This document shows, in pieces, positions 19,176 to 28,614 of a stretch of 64,000 nt of DNA. The stretch comes from Methylacidiphilum caldifontis (GTDB lineage: Bacteria > Verrucomicrobiota > Verrucomicrobiia > Methylacidiphilales > Methylacidiphilaceae). Both the position numbers and the translations under genes were made by a program. The stretch's first letter is position 1. Each line of letters opens with the position of its first letter. A model generated the notes under the pieces. The model worked only from the letters and a program-made list of their open reading frames with translations, was not told the origin of the DNA and made no database searches. The stretch is taken from contig NZ_CP065957.1 of NCBI RefSeq assembly GCF_017310505.1, forward strand, positions 620,001 to 684,000, given 5' to 3'.

Positions 19176-21440
19176 TTACTGAAAAAATTCTTCGCTCTTG
19201 GTCTGCGCTTCTCTCTGTTTTTTCTCTTTTTCAATTTTACTTAAAACATCCAAAAGCATCTTTGGAGTAATCACTTCGGGTAAAAGGAGCGGTGAAGAAG
19301 AGTCGATTCCATAAAAAACATAAGTAGGCACTCCATTTCTACCTAGATATTCCAAAGCTTCTGTGATTTTTGGATCACGATTAGTCCAATCCGCCTCCAT
19401 TCTCACAACACCTAGCTGTTCGAACTTTTTCTTTACCTCTGGATTTTGTAAGGCTACTTTTTTGTTTACCTGGCAGGTCAGACACCACGAAGCGGTAAAA
19501 TCAACGAACACAGGAACTCCCTGGTGGACATACTCTTCTAACTTGCTTTCCGAAAAGGGAATCCATTCCTCCTTCTTGGCCATTTTTGAGGAAAAGGATT
19601 GTTCTATTTCCACAACCACGTAATAAAAACTACTCAACAGGATCGCTACCGAAACAAGAATAGAAACAATACGAACTCCAAGAGGATGATAAGGACCGCT
19701 AAATTTGCCATAAATCCATGATCCAAAACCAACAAATAAAGTGGCCAAAAGGATGTCGACAACCCCATCTATTCCTCTGAGTTTTCCATATACCCAAACC
19801 AGCCAGATCACCGCTCCAAGAATGGGAAAAGCTAGAAATTGTTTAAAACTAACCATCCAAGGCCCAGGCTTGGGAAGTAGCCTGAGTAGGCCTGGGAAAA
19901 TAGATAAGACAAATACAGGGAAAGCCATCCCTAAAGCCAGGGAACTAAAGACTAGCATGATAACTGGCGGAGGTTGGGAAAGGGCAAAACCAATGGCAGA
20001 TCCCATGAAAGGAGCTGTACAAGGAGAAGCGACTAAAGTGGCCAAAACGCCATTGAGAAAAGAACCGAAAATGCCCTTGGCTTTTTCTACCAGGGATTGC
20101 GCTGAAACCAGGGAAACCCCAATCTCGTAAACCCCAAGAAGGTTCAATGAGATCAGGAAAAAGAAAAGTGCCATGAAAGCCACAAATGGAGGAGACTGTA
20201 GCTGGAAGCCCCATCCCAGCTCTAATCCTTTTTCCCGCAAAAAGATTAGCAGACCCACGACAACCCAAAAAGAACACAACACGCCAAGCACAAAGAATAG
20301 TCCATGAACAAGGGAAGAAGACCCGCCTTCCCTGGATGCGCCGACCAAGTTTAGTACTTTTAACGAAATAACAGGTAGAACGCAGGGCATGAGATTAAGA
20401 ATCAGTCCACCTATAAAGCTCAACCCAAGATAGGAAAAAAATTTTTTGTTGAAATAAACAGACGCTCCCTTTTTTTGTGTTTCAACCTTGGGAGGGATGT
20501 ATTTTTTAGCCCTTATATCCCAGTTAATCTTTTCTATCCCTTTGAGTCCTGACAGTTTGGCTGTAAATATACCACTTAAAGGTTCATTCAAGGGAGCAGG
20601 ATTACTGCTGGGACGAGCAATCTCCAGGGATACCCCTTCTTTACGTAAACGCAGTTGTTGGGGAGCAGAATTTTGAATGATCCCATTTTGGAAAGGGAAA
20701 AAATGAACCGACTCAAAATTAAGGATTTTTCCCGTTTTGTTCTGGAAGAAAATAATCAGGTTCTTTCCCGTATCCATGAAACTGATATCAACCGATTCAG
20801 GAGGAGTGCGTGGAATTTCATATCTGGCTTTTTGGAAGCCTTCCTTTAAAGTCTCATCTACTCTCGAGCTGTTCTCGACAGGAAGGGTTAAGCTAAGTTC
20901 AGCACTTCCTGGCAGACAACTTTGAGCACATTCTACCCATTGCACCAAAGCCTTGAGATTAACTGTGCTGCCTACCCGTTGTTCTTGAGAAATATTCATT
21001 GGAATGAGCAGCCAACATTCACCTTCATATCCAAAACTGGCAAGCGGTGGTATAGCGATCACACTAGGGGTTGGCCACTGGATAGGCCCAGCATATACTC
21101 CCGAGGGAAGAGTCCAATCGATTTGTGTTGCTGAGCCAGCATCTCCAGGATTGAGCCAATAGGTATGCCATCCTTCATCCATTTTCATCCGTAAAGCCAC
21201 GTAGAAATGACTTCCCGGACTTACCGCATCGAGTTCAGATAAGAGGGTTACTTCCGTATGATGGCTTCGAGCAGGATTCGATGTAGCCGCAAGCCCATGT
21301 TGGTTGTGGAATACTTCAAGAAGGAGAAGAAGAAAAAGAGAGATTAAAGCTCTTTTGAGATTAGTCCAATACATAAGAGTTTGAAAATGCAACATTACAC
21401 GAATTTCTGCGTTGTACAACCTAATCATAATCGTCAACAA
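19176..21440 (-). CDS. dsbD: DsbD, thiol:disulfide interchange protein
   Basis: Carries electrons from cytoplasmic thioredoxin across the inner membrane to periplasmic thiol proteins, including cytochrome c maturation. The chain is 754 residues from a TTG. It has a signal region, an N-terminal immunoglobulin-like domain with ECAQSCLPG, an eight-helix membrane core with the redox cysteines in LMPCVLPV and ASPCTAPF, and a C-terminal thioredoxin domain with WCLTC near residue 650. Better starts are probably internal: ATG codons at residues 16 or 23 leave a normal signal peptide. The C-terminus is Lys/Glu-rich. The class IV aminotransferase follows after 17 bases. Confidence 0.9.
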   Translation of the reverse strand: MLTIMIRLYNAEIRVMLHFQTLMYWTNLKRALISLFLLLLLEVFHNQHGLAATSNPARSHHTEVTLLSELDAVSPGSHFYVALRMKMDEGWHTYWLNPGDAGSATQIDWTLPSGVYAGPIQWPTPSVIAIPPLASFGYEGECWLLIPMNISQEQRVGSTVNLKALVQWVECAQSCLPGSAELSLTLPVENSSRVDETLKEGFQKARYEIPRTPPESVDISFMDTGKNLIIFFQNKTGKILNFESVHFFPFQNGIIQNSAPQQLRLRKEGVSLEIARPSSNPAPLNEPLSGIFTAKLSGLKGIEKINWDIRAKKYIPPKVETQKKGASVYFNKKFFSYLGLSFIGGLILNLMPCVLPVISLKVLNLVGASREGGSSSLVHGLFFVLGVLCSFWVVVGLLIFLREKGLELGWGFQLQSPPFVAFMALFFFLISLNLLGVYEIGVSLVSAQSLVEKAKGIFGSFLNGVLATLVASPCTAPFMGSAIGFALSQPPPVIMLVFSSLALGMAFPVFVLSIFPGLLRLLPKPGPWMVSFKQFLAFPILGAVIWLVWVYGKLRGIDGVVDILLATLFVGFGSWIYGKFSGPYHPLGVRIVSILVSVAILLSSFYYVVVEIEQSFSSKMAKKEEWIPFSESKLEEYVHQGVPVFVDFTASWCLTCQVNKKVALQNPEVKKKFEQLGVVRMEADWTNRDPKITEALEYLGRNGVPTYVFYGIDSSSPLLLPEVITPKMLLDVLSKIEKEKKQREAQTKSEEFFQ

Positions 21441-21547
21441 GTAGAGAAAAATAAATGTCTTTTTATACTTAAAAGTGGCTTAAATTATAGGAGATTAAAA
21501 TAAAAAAGCTTTTTTGTTCAGAAGGAGCTTTTAATAAAAGATTTGTT

Positions 21548-23002
21548 ATGCTAGTACAAGAAAAAATTCGAGATCTTCCCCATAAACCTGGAGTGTATCT
21601 TTTCAAGGACAGATTGAATCGGGTTATTTACGTGGGCAAAGCCGTCGACCTCCATAAAAGAGTAAGCCAGTACTTTCATCCTTCAAGAAAACGGCGAGCG
21701 GATAGAAAACTCAATGCCCTTGTGGAGGCGATCGCAGATCTTGAATTTTACTGCGTACATTCAGAAGCCGAAGCCCTACTACTGGAAGGAAGATTAATTA
21801 AAGAATTTAGACCTCGTTATAACGTTAGTTTCAGGGATGATAAACGGTTTTTGTTGGTCAAAGTTGATTTGACCGAACCTTTCCCTAGGTTTCAAGTTAC
21901 CCGGCTAAAAAAGCAGGACAACGCCCGCTACTTTGGACCTTTTGCCAGTTCTGGAGCCCTAAGAACTACTCTAAACATTATGAAAAAAAAGTTCGGATTA
22001 CGCTCCTGCAACGCTCTTATCCCCACTGAAAAAGACTACAAACATTGCTTAGATCATATCATCAAGAACTGTTCGGCTCCCTGTATCGGTAAAATAAGCC
22101 AGGCTGAATATCTGGAAAGAGTGAAAATGGCCTGTGCCTTTCTTGAGGGGAAATCCAAGGAAATGATCGAAGAAATACGGGCGAAAATGGAGCAGGCTGC
22201 TCAAGCTTTCGATTTTGAAAAAGCCGCTGAACTCCGGGATCTGTTAGAAGCTTTAGAAGAAACGACTAGACCAGCACGCCGTTTTGTAAAACAACTTCCA
22301 CAAATTTCCTCTCCCCATGAAGACCTTGAAGCACTAAAATCTGCCCTTTCTCTTTCCAAACCACCTCTCCTTATCGAATGTTTCGATATATCCAATATTT
22401 CTTCTACACATAAAGTAGCATCCATGGTCTCCTTCCGGGAGGGAAAGGCAGAAAGGTCCGCTTACAGAAGATACAGGATAAAGACCGTGGAGGGACAAGA
22501 TGACTTTGCATGCATGGAAGAGGTCATTCGAAGAAGATATAAAAGAGTTCTCGATGAAGCTGGAAATCTTCCTGACTTAATCGTTGTTGATGGAGGCAAA
22601 GGTCAACTTTCAAGTGCCCTTAAGGCATTGCAGTCTTTGGGATTGAATAATATCTGCGTTATTGGCCTGGCCAAAGAAAACGAAGAGATTTATCGCAAGG
22701 GGCTTTCCGAACCGCTTATCCTGGATAAAAGTGACAAAGCTTTGAGACTACTGCAAAGAATAAGAGATGAAGCTCACCGGGTGGCTAATGCTTATCATCA
22801 GTTACTCCTGAAGAAAAGGATGAGAGAAAGTATCCTTGATGATTGTCCAGGGGTAAGTGAAAATCGCAAAAAACTTTTAATTCGAGCTTTTGGTTCAGTT
22901 GAAAAAATCAAGAAATCGTCCGTTGAAGAAATCGCTGCGGTAAAGGGAATAGGCAAAAAACTTGCTGAAAAAATCGTTTCATTTCTTTCTTCCCGCAATT
23001 AA
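21548..23002 (+). CDS. uvrC: UvrC, excinuclease ABC subunit C (short form)
   Basis: Makes both incisions in nucleotide excision repair. The 484-residue product has the GIY-YIG nuclease (about 12-92; GVYLF...VIYVGKAVDLHKRV), a Cys-rich patch (about 160-185), a UVR motif binding UvrB (about 205-240), the RNase H-like nuclease (D280 in ECFDISN, then IVVDGGKGQ and RDEAHRVAN) and a C-terminal helix-hairpin-helix pair. It is roughly 100-120 residues shorter than E. coli UvrC; the part missing lies between the UVR motif and D280. Both catalytic centres are present. Confidence 0.92.
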   Translation: MLVQEKIRDLPHKPGVYLFKDRLNRVIYVGKAVDLHKRVSQYFHPSRKRRADRKLNALVEAIADLEFYCVHSEAEALLLEGRLIKEFRPRYNVSFRDDKRFLLVKVDLTEPFPRFQVTRLKKQDNARYFGPFASSGALRTTLNIMKKKFGLRSCNALIPTEKDYKHCLDHIIKNCSAPCIGKISQAEYLERVKMACAFLEGKSKEMIEEIRAKMEQAAQAFDFEKAAELRDLLEALEETTRPARRFVKQLPQISSPHEDLEALKSALSLSKPPLLIECFDISNISSTHKVASMVSFREGKAERSAYRRYRIKTVEGQDDFACMEEVIRRRYKRVLDEAGNLPDLIVVDGGKGQLSSALKALQSLGLNNICVIGLAKENEEIYRKGLSEPLILDKSDKALRLLQRIRDEAHRVANAYHQLLLKKRMRESILDDCPGVSENRKKLLIRAFGSVEKIKKSSVEEIAAVKGIGKKLAEKIVSFLSSRN

Positions 23003-23052
23003 TCCCAGGGTAAGGTTCGTTTGCTCATACTCTAAAAGAAAAAACTAAGCCT

Positions 23053-23077
23053 AAAAGGACTTTGCTTAGTCCTTTTT
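23053..23077. terminator. bidirectional intrinsic terminator between uvrC and purL
   Basis: A 9-base-pair stem (AAAAGGACT with AGTCCTTTT, loop of 6) followed by T residues on the + strand and preceded by A residues, so it works for both convergent genes. It overlaps the purL stop codon. An outer CTAAG/CTTAG pairing offers an alternative fold. Confidence 0.6.
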
Positions 23078-25348
23078 GCTCTCTAAAATATTTAGTAGCT
23101 CATTTTTCCACCTTTTTTCGATTTCTATCCCTTTGACTTCTACAGTCCGTTTACCGTGGAGTATACTGAGTGAATAATTTTCCGTCACCTCTCCTATAAC
23201 AATGAGTTCTACTCCTAGGCTATTAGCTATCTTCACAACGGAAGGAAGATTTTCTCTAGGTAGTGAAATAATAGACCTAGCCCCCGCTTCATTGAACAAG
23301 AGCTCATCCAGTCGAAGTTCCTCTGGAAAAGTCACTGAAAAACCTAGTTTCTTATGTCCACTTACACAACATTCCACCAATGCTAGGGCAAGTCCTCCTT
23401 CGGATAAGTCATGGATACTGCTGGCTAAACCTTCGGAAACCAAAGAGTATAATAACTTGTTATGTTTTTTTTCGGCTTCCAGGCTAAAAGAAGGAAGCTT
23501 TCCTCCCCTTTGTCCAAACCATTCTTGAAGGTACAAAGAACCTTCCAGTCCACTGCCCCAACCTCCAAGCAGGACGATGAGATCACCCGATTGTTGGAAA
23601 GATAGCCTAGCTAAGGGTTTGTCAGTCTCGATAAGTCCAACAGCTCCAATTACGGGAGTAGGTAATATCGAGCTTTGTTGTGAAAAATTATAAAAGCTAA
23701 CATTACCCCCCGTCACGGGTATCTCAAAAAACTGACAAGCCTCGGCAATGCCTCTTACGGCTTCTTTAAATTGCCAATAAGAAAAAGGATCGTTAGGATC
23801 CGCAAAATTTAGATTATCTGTAATGCCTAAAGGAATAGCACCAACAGCGGCAAGATTCCTCACCGCTTCAGCTACCGTCATTATTGCTCCCCTATAAGGG
23901 TCGATTCCGCAATACCGGCCGTTACCATCGAGGGTTATTGCCAACCGGATCATCTTATCCTCTAGAAAAAGGCGTAACACCGCTGCATCCAAGCCAGGAT
24001 CTTCGACAGTTCTCAACCCAACCATGTAGTCAAATTGGCTATAAATCCAATGCCTTGAGCAATTTTGAGGTAATGCACAAAACTCTCGCAAAAGATTTCC
24101 GTAATCCCCAGGTTCAGGTAAGCCCTTCAAAGATAAGGAAGCTTTGATTGGGGGTTCAGAGGCCTGCAATTCATAGACAGGTGCTTTATGAACAATCAAT
24201 TCTGGAGATATTTCCAGGGCTAGTTTACCCCAACGATAAAACCGCAGTTTTTCTTCTTGGATCACTTCACCAATCCGGTTGAAAGGAACAGCCCACTTCT
24301 CAAAGACCGCCCGGGCTACATCTTCTTTGTCTTTATTGACAATCAAAAGCATTCTTTCCTGGGACTCGGAAAGGAGTATCTCCTCAGCGCTCATGTCCTC
24401 TTCTCGCAGAGGGACATCATCCAAATTGATCTCCATGCCTGTTTTTGCCCTAGCGGCTGTTTCTGAAGTCGAACAGATAATGCCCGCAGCCCCCATATCC
24501 TGGATTCCTACTACCACTCCTGGTATTTGGAAGAGTTCTAGGCATGCAGACATCAGTATCCTTCCCATAAAGGGGTCAGCGATCTGTACCGAAGGCCTTT
24601 CTTCTGACTTGTTTTCCTCTAGCTTTCGGGAAGCGAAAGCAGCTCCCTTCAGTCCATCCCTGCCTGTTTTCGAACCAACAATAAATACAGGATTGCCTAT
24701 CCCTCGAGCAACTCCACGCTGAATCTGATCAACTTTCACCACACCCAAGCAAAATACATTAACAAGAGGGTTGCCCTCATAACTTTGATCAAAAGCAAGT
24801 TCTCCCCCCACCGTCGGTACTCCCACGCAATTGCCATAATGGGCTATACCCGCCACGACATTTTGCAAAAGAAATGCATTATGAGCTGCATGCGGGCTTT
24901 TTTCTTTTCTAATATCACCAAATCTCAAGGAATTCATAAAACAAATGGGAGTTGCCCCCATAGTTAAGATGTCCCTGAATATACCTCCAACTCCCGTCGC
25001 AGCTCCCTGGAAAGGTTCTACGGCGCTAGGATGATTATGAGACTCAATCTTAAACACTACAGCCCAACCCTTCTCCAACTCAACCACTCCCGCATTTTCC
25101 TCTCCAGCCTTCACAAGTACCCTTTTCCCCGTGGAAGGTAGTTTGCGCAGTTCTTTTTTTGAACTTTTATAACAGCAATGCTCGCTCCACATTACTCCAA
25201 AAATAGCCAACTCAGCAGCTGTAGGCTTCCTACCTAACAAAAGAAAAAGCCTTTTATATTCGTACTCCGAAAGGCCAAAGGATTGAAACTCCGCAATAGA
25301 CTCCTTGTCTATCTCTATAACTGCATCTTTTTGTTCTGTAATTCTCAT
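23066..25348 (-). CDS. purL: PurL, phosphoribosylformylglycinamidine synthase II
   Basis: Fourth step of purine synthesis: ATP-dependent amidation of FGAR to FGAM. The product, 760 residues from this start, is the short PurL that works with separate PurS and PurQ; neither is adjacent. Signature stretches include MWSEHCCYKSSK near residue 45, ESHNHPSAVEP, GGIFRDILTMGA and a second AIRS-like half ending with a GGLALALVECC motif. The open frame continues upstream to 25465, but that part overlaps nagA. ATG at 25348, 13 bases after the nagA stop, is the sensible start. Confidence 0.93.
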   Translation of the reverse strand: MRITEQKDAVIEIDKESIAEFQSFGLSEYEYKRLFLLLGRKPTAAELAIFGVMWSEHCCYKSSKKELRKLPSTGKRVLVKAGEENAGVVELEKGWAVVFKIESHNHPSAVEPFQGAATGVGGIFRDILTMGATPICFMNSLRFGDIRKEKSPHAAHNAFLLQNVVAGIAHYGNCVGVPTVGGELAFDQSYEGNPLVNVFCLGVVKVDQIQRGVARGIGNPVFIVGSKTGRDGLKGAAFASRKLEENKSEERPSVQIADPFMGRILMSACLELFQIPGVVVGIQDMGAAGIICSTSETAARAKTGMEINLDDVPLREEDMSAEEILLSESQERMLLIVNKDKEDVARAVFEKWAVPFNRIGEVIQEEKLRFYRWGKLALEISPELIVHKAPVYELQASEPPIKASLSLKGLPEPGDYGNLLREFCALPQNCSRHWIYSQFDYMVGLRTVEDPGLDAAVLRLFLEDKMIRLAITLDGNGRYCGIDPYRGAIMTVAEAVRNLAAVGAIPLGITDNLNFADPNDPFSYWQFKEAVRGIAEACQFFEIPVTGGNVSFYNFSQQSSILPTPVIGAVGLIETDKPLARLSFQQSGDLIVLLGGWGSGLEGSLYLQEWFGQRGGKLPSFSLEAEKKHNKLLYSLVSEGLASSIHDLSEGGLALALVECCVSGHKKLGFSVTFPEELRLDELLFNEAGARSIISLPRENLPSVVKIANSLGVELIVIGEVTENYSLSILHGKRTVEVKGIEIEKRWKNELLNILESKKD

Positions 25349-25361
25349 CTTTAATGACTCA

Positions 25362-26519
25362 CTAAGGATACACTTTCCTTCCCTTAAGGTAAAGAGCTCT
25401 GAGTACGGGAGCGGGTAACAGCTCCAAAAGACAAAAACTGGCTTCATTGCCTTCTTTAAGACCATGATTTATCCCCAAGACTGCAGCTGGTCTTACTGAA
25501 TAAGCATCCCACCACCATCTCCAGGATACTCCAGTCAATTGTTGGGCAACAAAAACGCCATCGAAAGGTTTCAAAGTCGATCCTCCCAACCGACCTGTAC
25601 TTTTCTCTGTCGCCTTTCCCTGGTTATCGACTTCCAGCTCGATCTGGCCTAGAAAATAATTGCCGGCAGGAGCAGCTGCAGCCGCTATGGCATCAGAAAC
25701 AAGTATTACCCTGGGTCCAAGAGCCGAGGTTAAAGCCCGAAAAGCCACAGCAGGAATATGCTTGCCATCTGGGATTAAAGAAACGTAGGGGAGGTCCGAG
25801 GCAATGACGTTAAGAAGGATATTATTAAACTTGGGAATTGTGTGAGATAAAGCATTGCCTAGATGAGTCCATAGTTTAGCACCCGCTATAACGCAGGATT
25901 GTATCACTTCCCAAGAAGCTTCGGAATGCCCCAAAGCTATCGCAAGACCTAAAGAGTCCGCTTTCTTTATAAATCGCAGGGAAGTTTCAACTTCGATTTC
26001 GGGAGCCAGAGTGATCATTTTGAGATTTCCTTGAGAGGCTAAAAACAGCTCTTCCAGCCACGATATATCTGGCTTTGTCATCCATTCAGGCCGATGTACA
26101 CCTCTGCATCCCGAAGATGGGGAAAGAAAAGGTCCCTCCAGATGAAAACCTATGCAGTTCAAAGAAAGTTCCTGCCGCAGCGTTTCTAGCTTCTTAAGAA
26201 TACCCAAATAAGAAGCTAGGGGTCGGGTAATAATTGTAGCTAAAAAATGTGAACAGCCATTTTCAAATAGTTTTTGGCAAAGAAGCTCAAACTGTCCTTT
26301 AGTAAGATCATCCCCATTTAAGTCTACTCCCCCAAAACCGTTGATTTGCAGATCAAAAAGACCAGGGGCAATCCATGGCAAAGATTTTGAGTTTTCCCTT
26401 GGTTTAGTTTCGATTCTCTGATAAATACCCCCTTCAATACTTATTTCCAGAGGTAACCCACTGCGATAATCTCGAGCTACAAGAACAAAAGAACGAGGAT
26501 GCATCTTTGATTTTTCCAT
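25362..26519 (-). CDS. nagA: NagA, N-acetylglucosamine-6-phosphate deacetylase
   Basis: Amidohydrolase removing acetate from GlcNAc-6-phosphate during amino-sugar and peptidoglycan recycling. The 385-residue product shows the metal and catalytic positions: E128 (HLEGPFL), H198 (ALGHSEA), H219 (THLGNAL) and catalytic D276 (VSDAIAAA). In most NagA proteins the third site reads HLFNAM; here a Gly replaces Phe. purL follows after 13 bases, so the two form an operon without an obvious metabolic reason. No nagB or transporter is nearby. Confidence 0.9.
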   Translation of the reverse strand: MEKSKMHPRSFVLVARDYRSGLPLEISIEGGIYQRIETKPRENSKSLPWIAPGLFDLQINGFGGVDLNGDDLTKGQFELLCQKLFENGCSHFLATIITRPLASYLGILKKLETLRQELSLNCIGFHLEGPFLSPSSGCRGVHRPEWMTKPDISWLEELFLASQGNLKMITLAPEIEVETSLRFIKKADSLGLAIALGHSEASWEVIQSCVIAGAKLWTHLGNALSHTIPKFNNILLNVIASDLPYVSLIPDGKHIPAVAFRALTSALGPRVILVSDAIAAAAAPAGNYFLGQIELEVDNQGKATEKSTGRLGGSTLKPFDGVFVAQQLTGVSWRWWWDAYSVRPAAVLGINHGLKEGNEASFCLLELLPAPVLRALYLKGRKVYP

Positions 26520-26845
26520 TCAGAAGCAATAAACTCGATTTAAAAAATGAGAAAACCCCCTCCTTGCACAACCTCTATCACGCTTTCCGTTCCATCAATC
26601 TTACTCATTGATGCTTCAGACAGCAGTACCCTTTAATCCCTAATGAGAATATTTTCTCTAAATGATGAAAAAAGCTCAACACTCAATCCTAAAAAACCTT
26701 GTTAACTTTTTTTAAGCAAGGGCATAGAGTGTAAAGAAAAAAATCTCTTTTTCTCTCTTTTATCTCCACTATCTTTATAAATGACTTGTAAGATTTAAAG
26801 ATAAAATGGCTTTACAAATTTCTTCAGCTATAACTACTTAAAGAC
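26520..26845. other. divergent intergenic region nagA/miaB
   Basis: 326 bases of AT-rich DNA between divergent genes. It must carry promoters in both directions. I saw no convincing operator or structured RNA; a 6-base inverted pair (TTGTAA/TTACAA, about 26788-26818) is too short to interpret. Confidence 0.4.
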
Positions 26846-28246
26846 ATGCCTTCAGTTTTTCTCAAGACATTTGGTTGTCAGATGAACGTACGGGACTCAG
26901 AACAGGTCCTCCAGGATTTTATTGAACGAGGATACGAAATCGCCCATTCCGAAAAGCATGCTGATATTATTCTCATTAATAGCTGTTCGGTTAGGGCATT
27001 GGCTGAAGAAAAAGCTATAGATAAGTTGCTATCCCTGAAGGTCGAAAAAAAGAAAAACCCCTCCCTTATCTTGGGAATCATAGGTTGTATGGTTCAAAAC
27101 AGGGGCAGAGAAATAGCTGAAAAATATCATTTTGTGGATCTATTGCTGGGTACACAAAAATTCCATAAAGTAGCCGAAATTGCAGATAAACTCTTCAGGA
27201 ATCCCCATAGGGGACAACCCTACATCGATCTCTCAGAGGAAGAAGACGCTCATAAATCGATTAAAAAACACCTTTCTTCCGCTGCCAATCCTATCGCCTA
27301 TGTTTCCATCATGCAAGGTTGTAGCATGCACTGCTCTTTTTGTATTGTCCCTACAACTCGAGGCGAAGAAAGATCAAGGCCAATTTCAGAAATCTATGAA
27401 GAGGTCAAAAGCCTTGCCTCCGCTTCAGTTAAAGAAATCGTGCTCCTTGGCCAAATAGTCAATCGTTATGGGGCTAAAGAAATACCCTGGGTAAAGGGGA
27501 AATCCCCTTTCGTCCAACTTCTTGAAAAATTAAGCACTATTGAACAAATCAAAAGAATTCGGTTTACTTCCCCTCACCCTATTGGTTTTAAAGACGATCT
27601 AATCCAGGCATTCAAAGATATTCCCCAACTCTGTGAACATGTTCATATCCCTGTACAATCGGGAAGCGATAAGATATTAAAGGCGATGCGTAGGGGATAC
27701 AACCGTTCAAAATTTCTCTTTCTTGTGGAGAAGTTAAGAAAAGCAATTCCCCAAGTAGTCCTCTCTACGGATATCATTGTTGGATATCCAGGAGAAACCG
27801 AAGAAGATTTTCTCCAAACTTGTTCGTTAGTCGAAGAGGTTCGATTTGATAAGGCTTTTATTTTCCGTTACTCTCCTCGCGAAGGAACATCTGCAGCAAC
27901 CTTGGCAGATCAGCTGAGCGAAGAGGTCAAATTCGAAAGAAATTACCGGTTGCTTGAGCTTCAAAAGAAAATTACGATGGAGAAGGCTCAACAATGGGTA
28001 GGACAAGTTGTGGAAATTCTTGTTGAAGGGGAAAGCAAAAAAAATGCTTCCAAGTTTCAAGGAAGAACCCGGGGTAACCATCTTGTGATCATACCTAAAA
28101 ATGAACGATGGAGAGGAGAGTTTCTGCCTGTAAGGATCATCGAAACTACAGGTCATACTTTTTATGGTAGCCCAGTACTCGCCGGCATCGACGAATCTGA
28201 AATGGCTCTTGAAGAAGATCTTTATCCCAAGCCTATGCTTTACTAA
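26846..28246 (+). CDS. miaB: MiaB, tRNA methylthiotransferase
   Basis: Radical-SAM enzyme adding a methylthio group to N6-isopentenyladenosine-37 of tRNAs. The 466-residue product has the N-terminal MTTase domain with three cluster cysteines (C11 in TFGCQMN, then INSCSVR and IIGCMVQ), the radical-SAM cysteines C159, C163 and C166 in GCSMHCSFC, and a C-terminal TRAM domain (about 370-440). The wording INSCSVRALAE matches MiaB better than MtaB or RimO. It stands alone with its own upstream region. Confidence 0.93.
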   Translation: MPSVFLKTFGCQMNVRDSEQVLQDFIERGYEIAHSEKHADIILINSCSVRALAEEKAIDKLLSLKVEKKKNPSLILGIIGCMVQNRGREIAEKYHFVDLLLGTQKFHKVAEIADKLFRNPHRGQPYIDLSEEEDAHKSIKKHLSSAANPIAYVSIMQGCSMHCSFCIVPTTRGEERSRPISEIYEEVKSLASASVKEIVLLGQIVNRYGAKEIPWVKGKSPFVQLLEKLSTIEQIKRIRFTSPHPIGFKDDLIQAFKDIPQLCEHVHIPVQSGSDKILKAMRRGYNRSKFLFLVEKLRKAIPQVVLSTDIIVGYPGETEEDFLQTCSLVEEVRFDKAFIFRYSPREGTSAATLADQLSEEVKFERNYRLLELQKKITMEKAQQWVGQVVEILVEGESKKNASKFQGRTRGNHLVIIPKNERWRGEFLPVRIIETTGHTFYGSPVLAGIDESEMALEEDLYPKPMLY

Positions 28247-28310
28247 AAGAAAAATTTGTTCCTCTACAAAACTAAACAAAAAATGAACCTAACTCTATTC
28301 ATCGAATTTT

Positions 28311-28508
28311 TCCTTAACCGCAGGGAACCTGAAAGCTAGGTTGAGTAGCCATGCTTTGGAGAAGACTGCAATGCGAAGAAATAACTACGCTTGCGGAAGG
28401 TTAGAGGTCTACTCCAGGATACATCATCAGTCCTGGGCTCTGGAAGGTAATGTTGCAGGCAATCCTTCAGAACAAGGAGTAGAGAAAAAAAGAGAGCGGT
28501 TGTTCTCT
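28311..28508 (+). ncRNA. candidate structured RNA between miaB and the AI-2E permease
   Basis: The 368-base gap has no plausible gene but folds well by eye. Outer bases AACCGC (28316-28321) can pair with GCGGTT (28496-28501), closing a domain of about 185 bases. Inside are hairpins AACCT/AGGTT (28326-28342), GCAAtGCG/CGCTTGC (28368-28395), AGAG...CCAGGA/TCCTGG...CTCT (about 28403-28441) and GGAAGG/CCTTC (28442-28468). The length and single closing stem recall 6S RNA, but I cannot match a known consensus. A cis-regulatory leader for the downstream permease is the alternative. The strand is an assumption. Confidence 0.35.
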
Positions 28509-28614
28509 AATCAAGGCAAGAAACGGTGTGGAGTATCCGAGCCAATAATATGTTAATGAGGAGATCCTTAGTGACTTTCTTTTATATTCGGGTAATCTTT
28601 TTTTCCAGAAGTCC

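Noticed and set aside
19741-20130. 129-residue frame antisense to dsbD
   Set aside because: Shadow of the well-supported dsbD gene, with composition of a reversed membrane protein.
25349-25465. Longer N-terminus of PurL
   Set aside because: This part is antisense-free but overlaps the nagA 3' end and lacks PurL similarity; ATG at 25348 sits just after the nagA stop.
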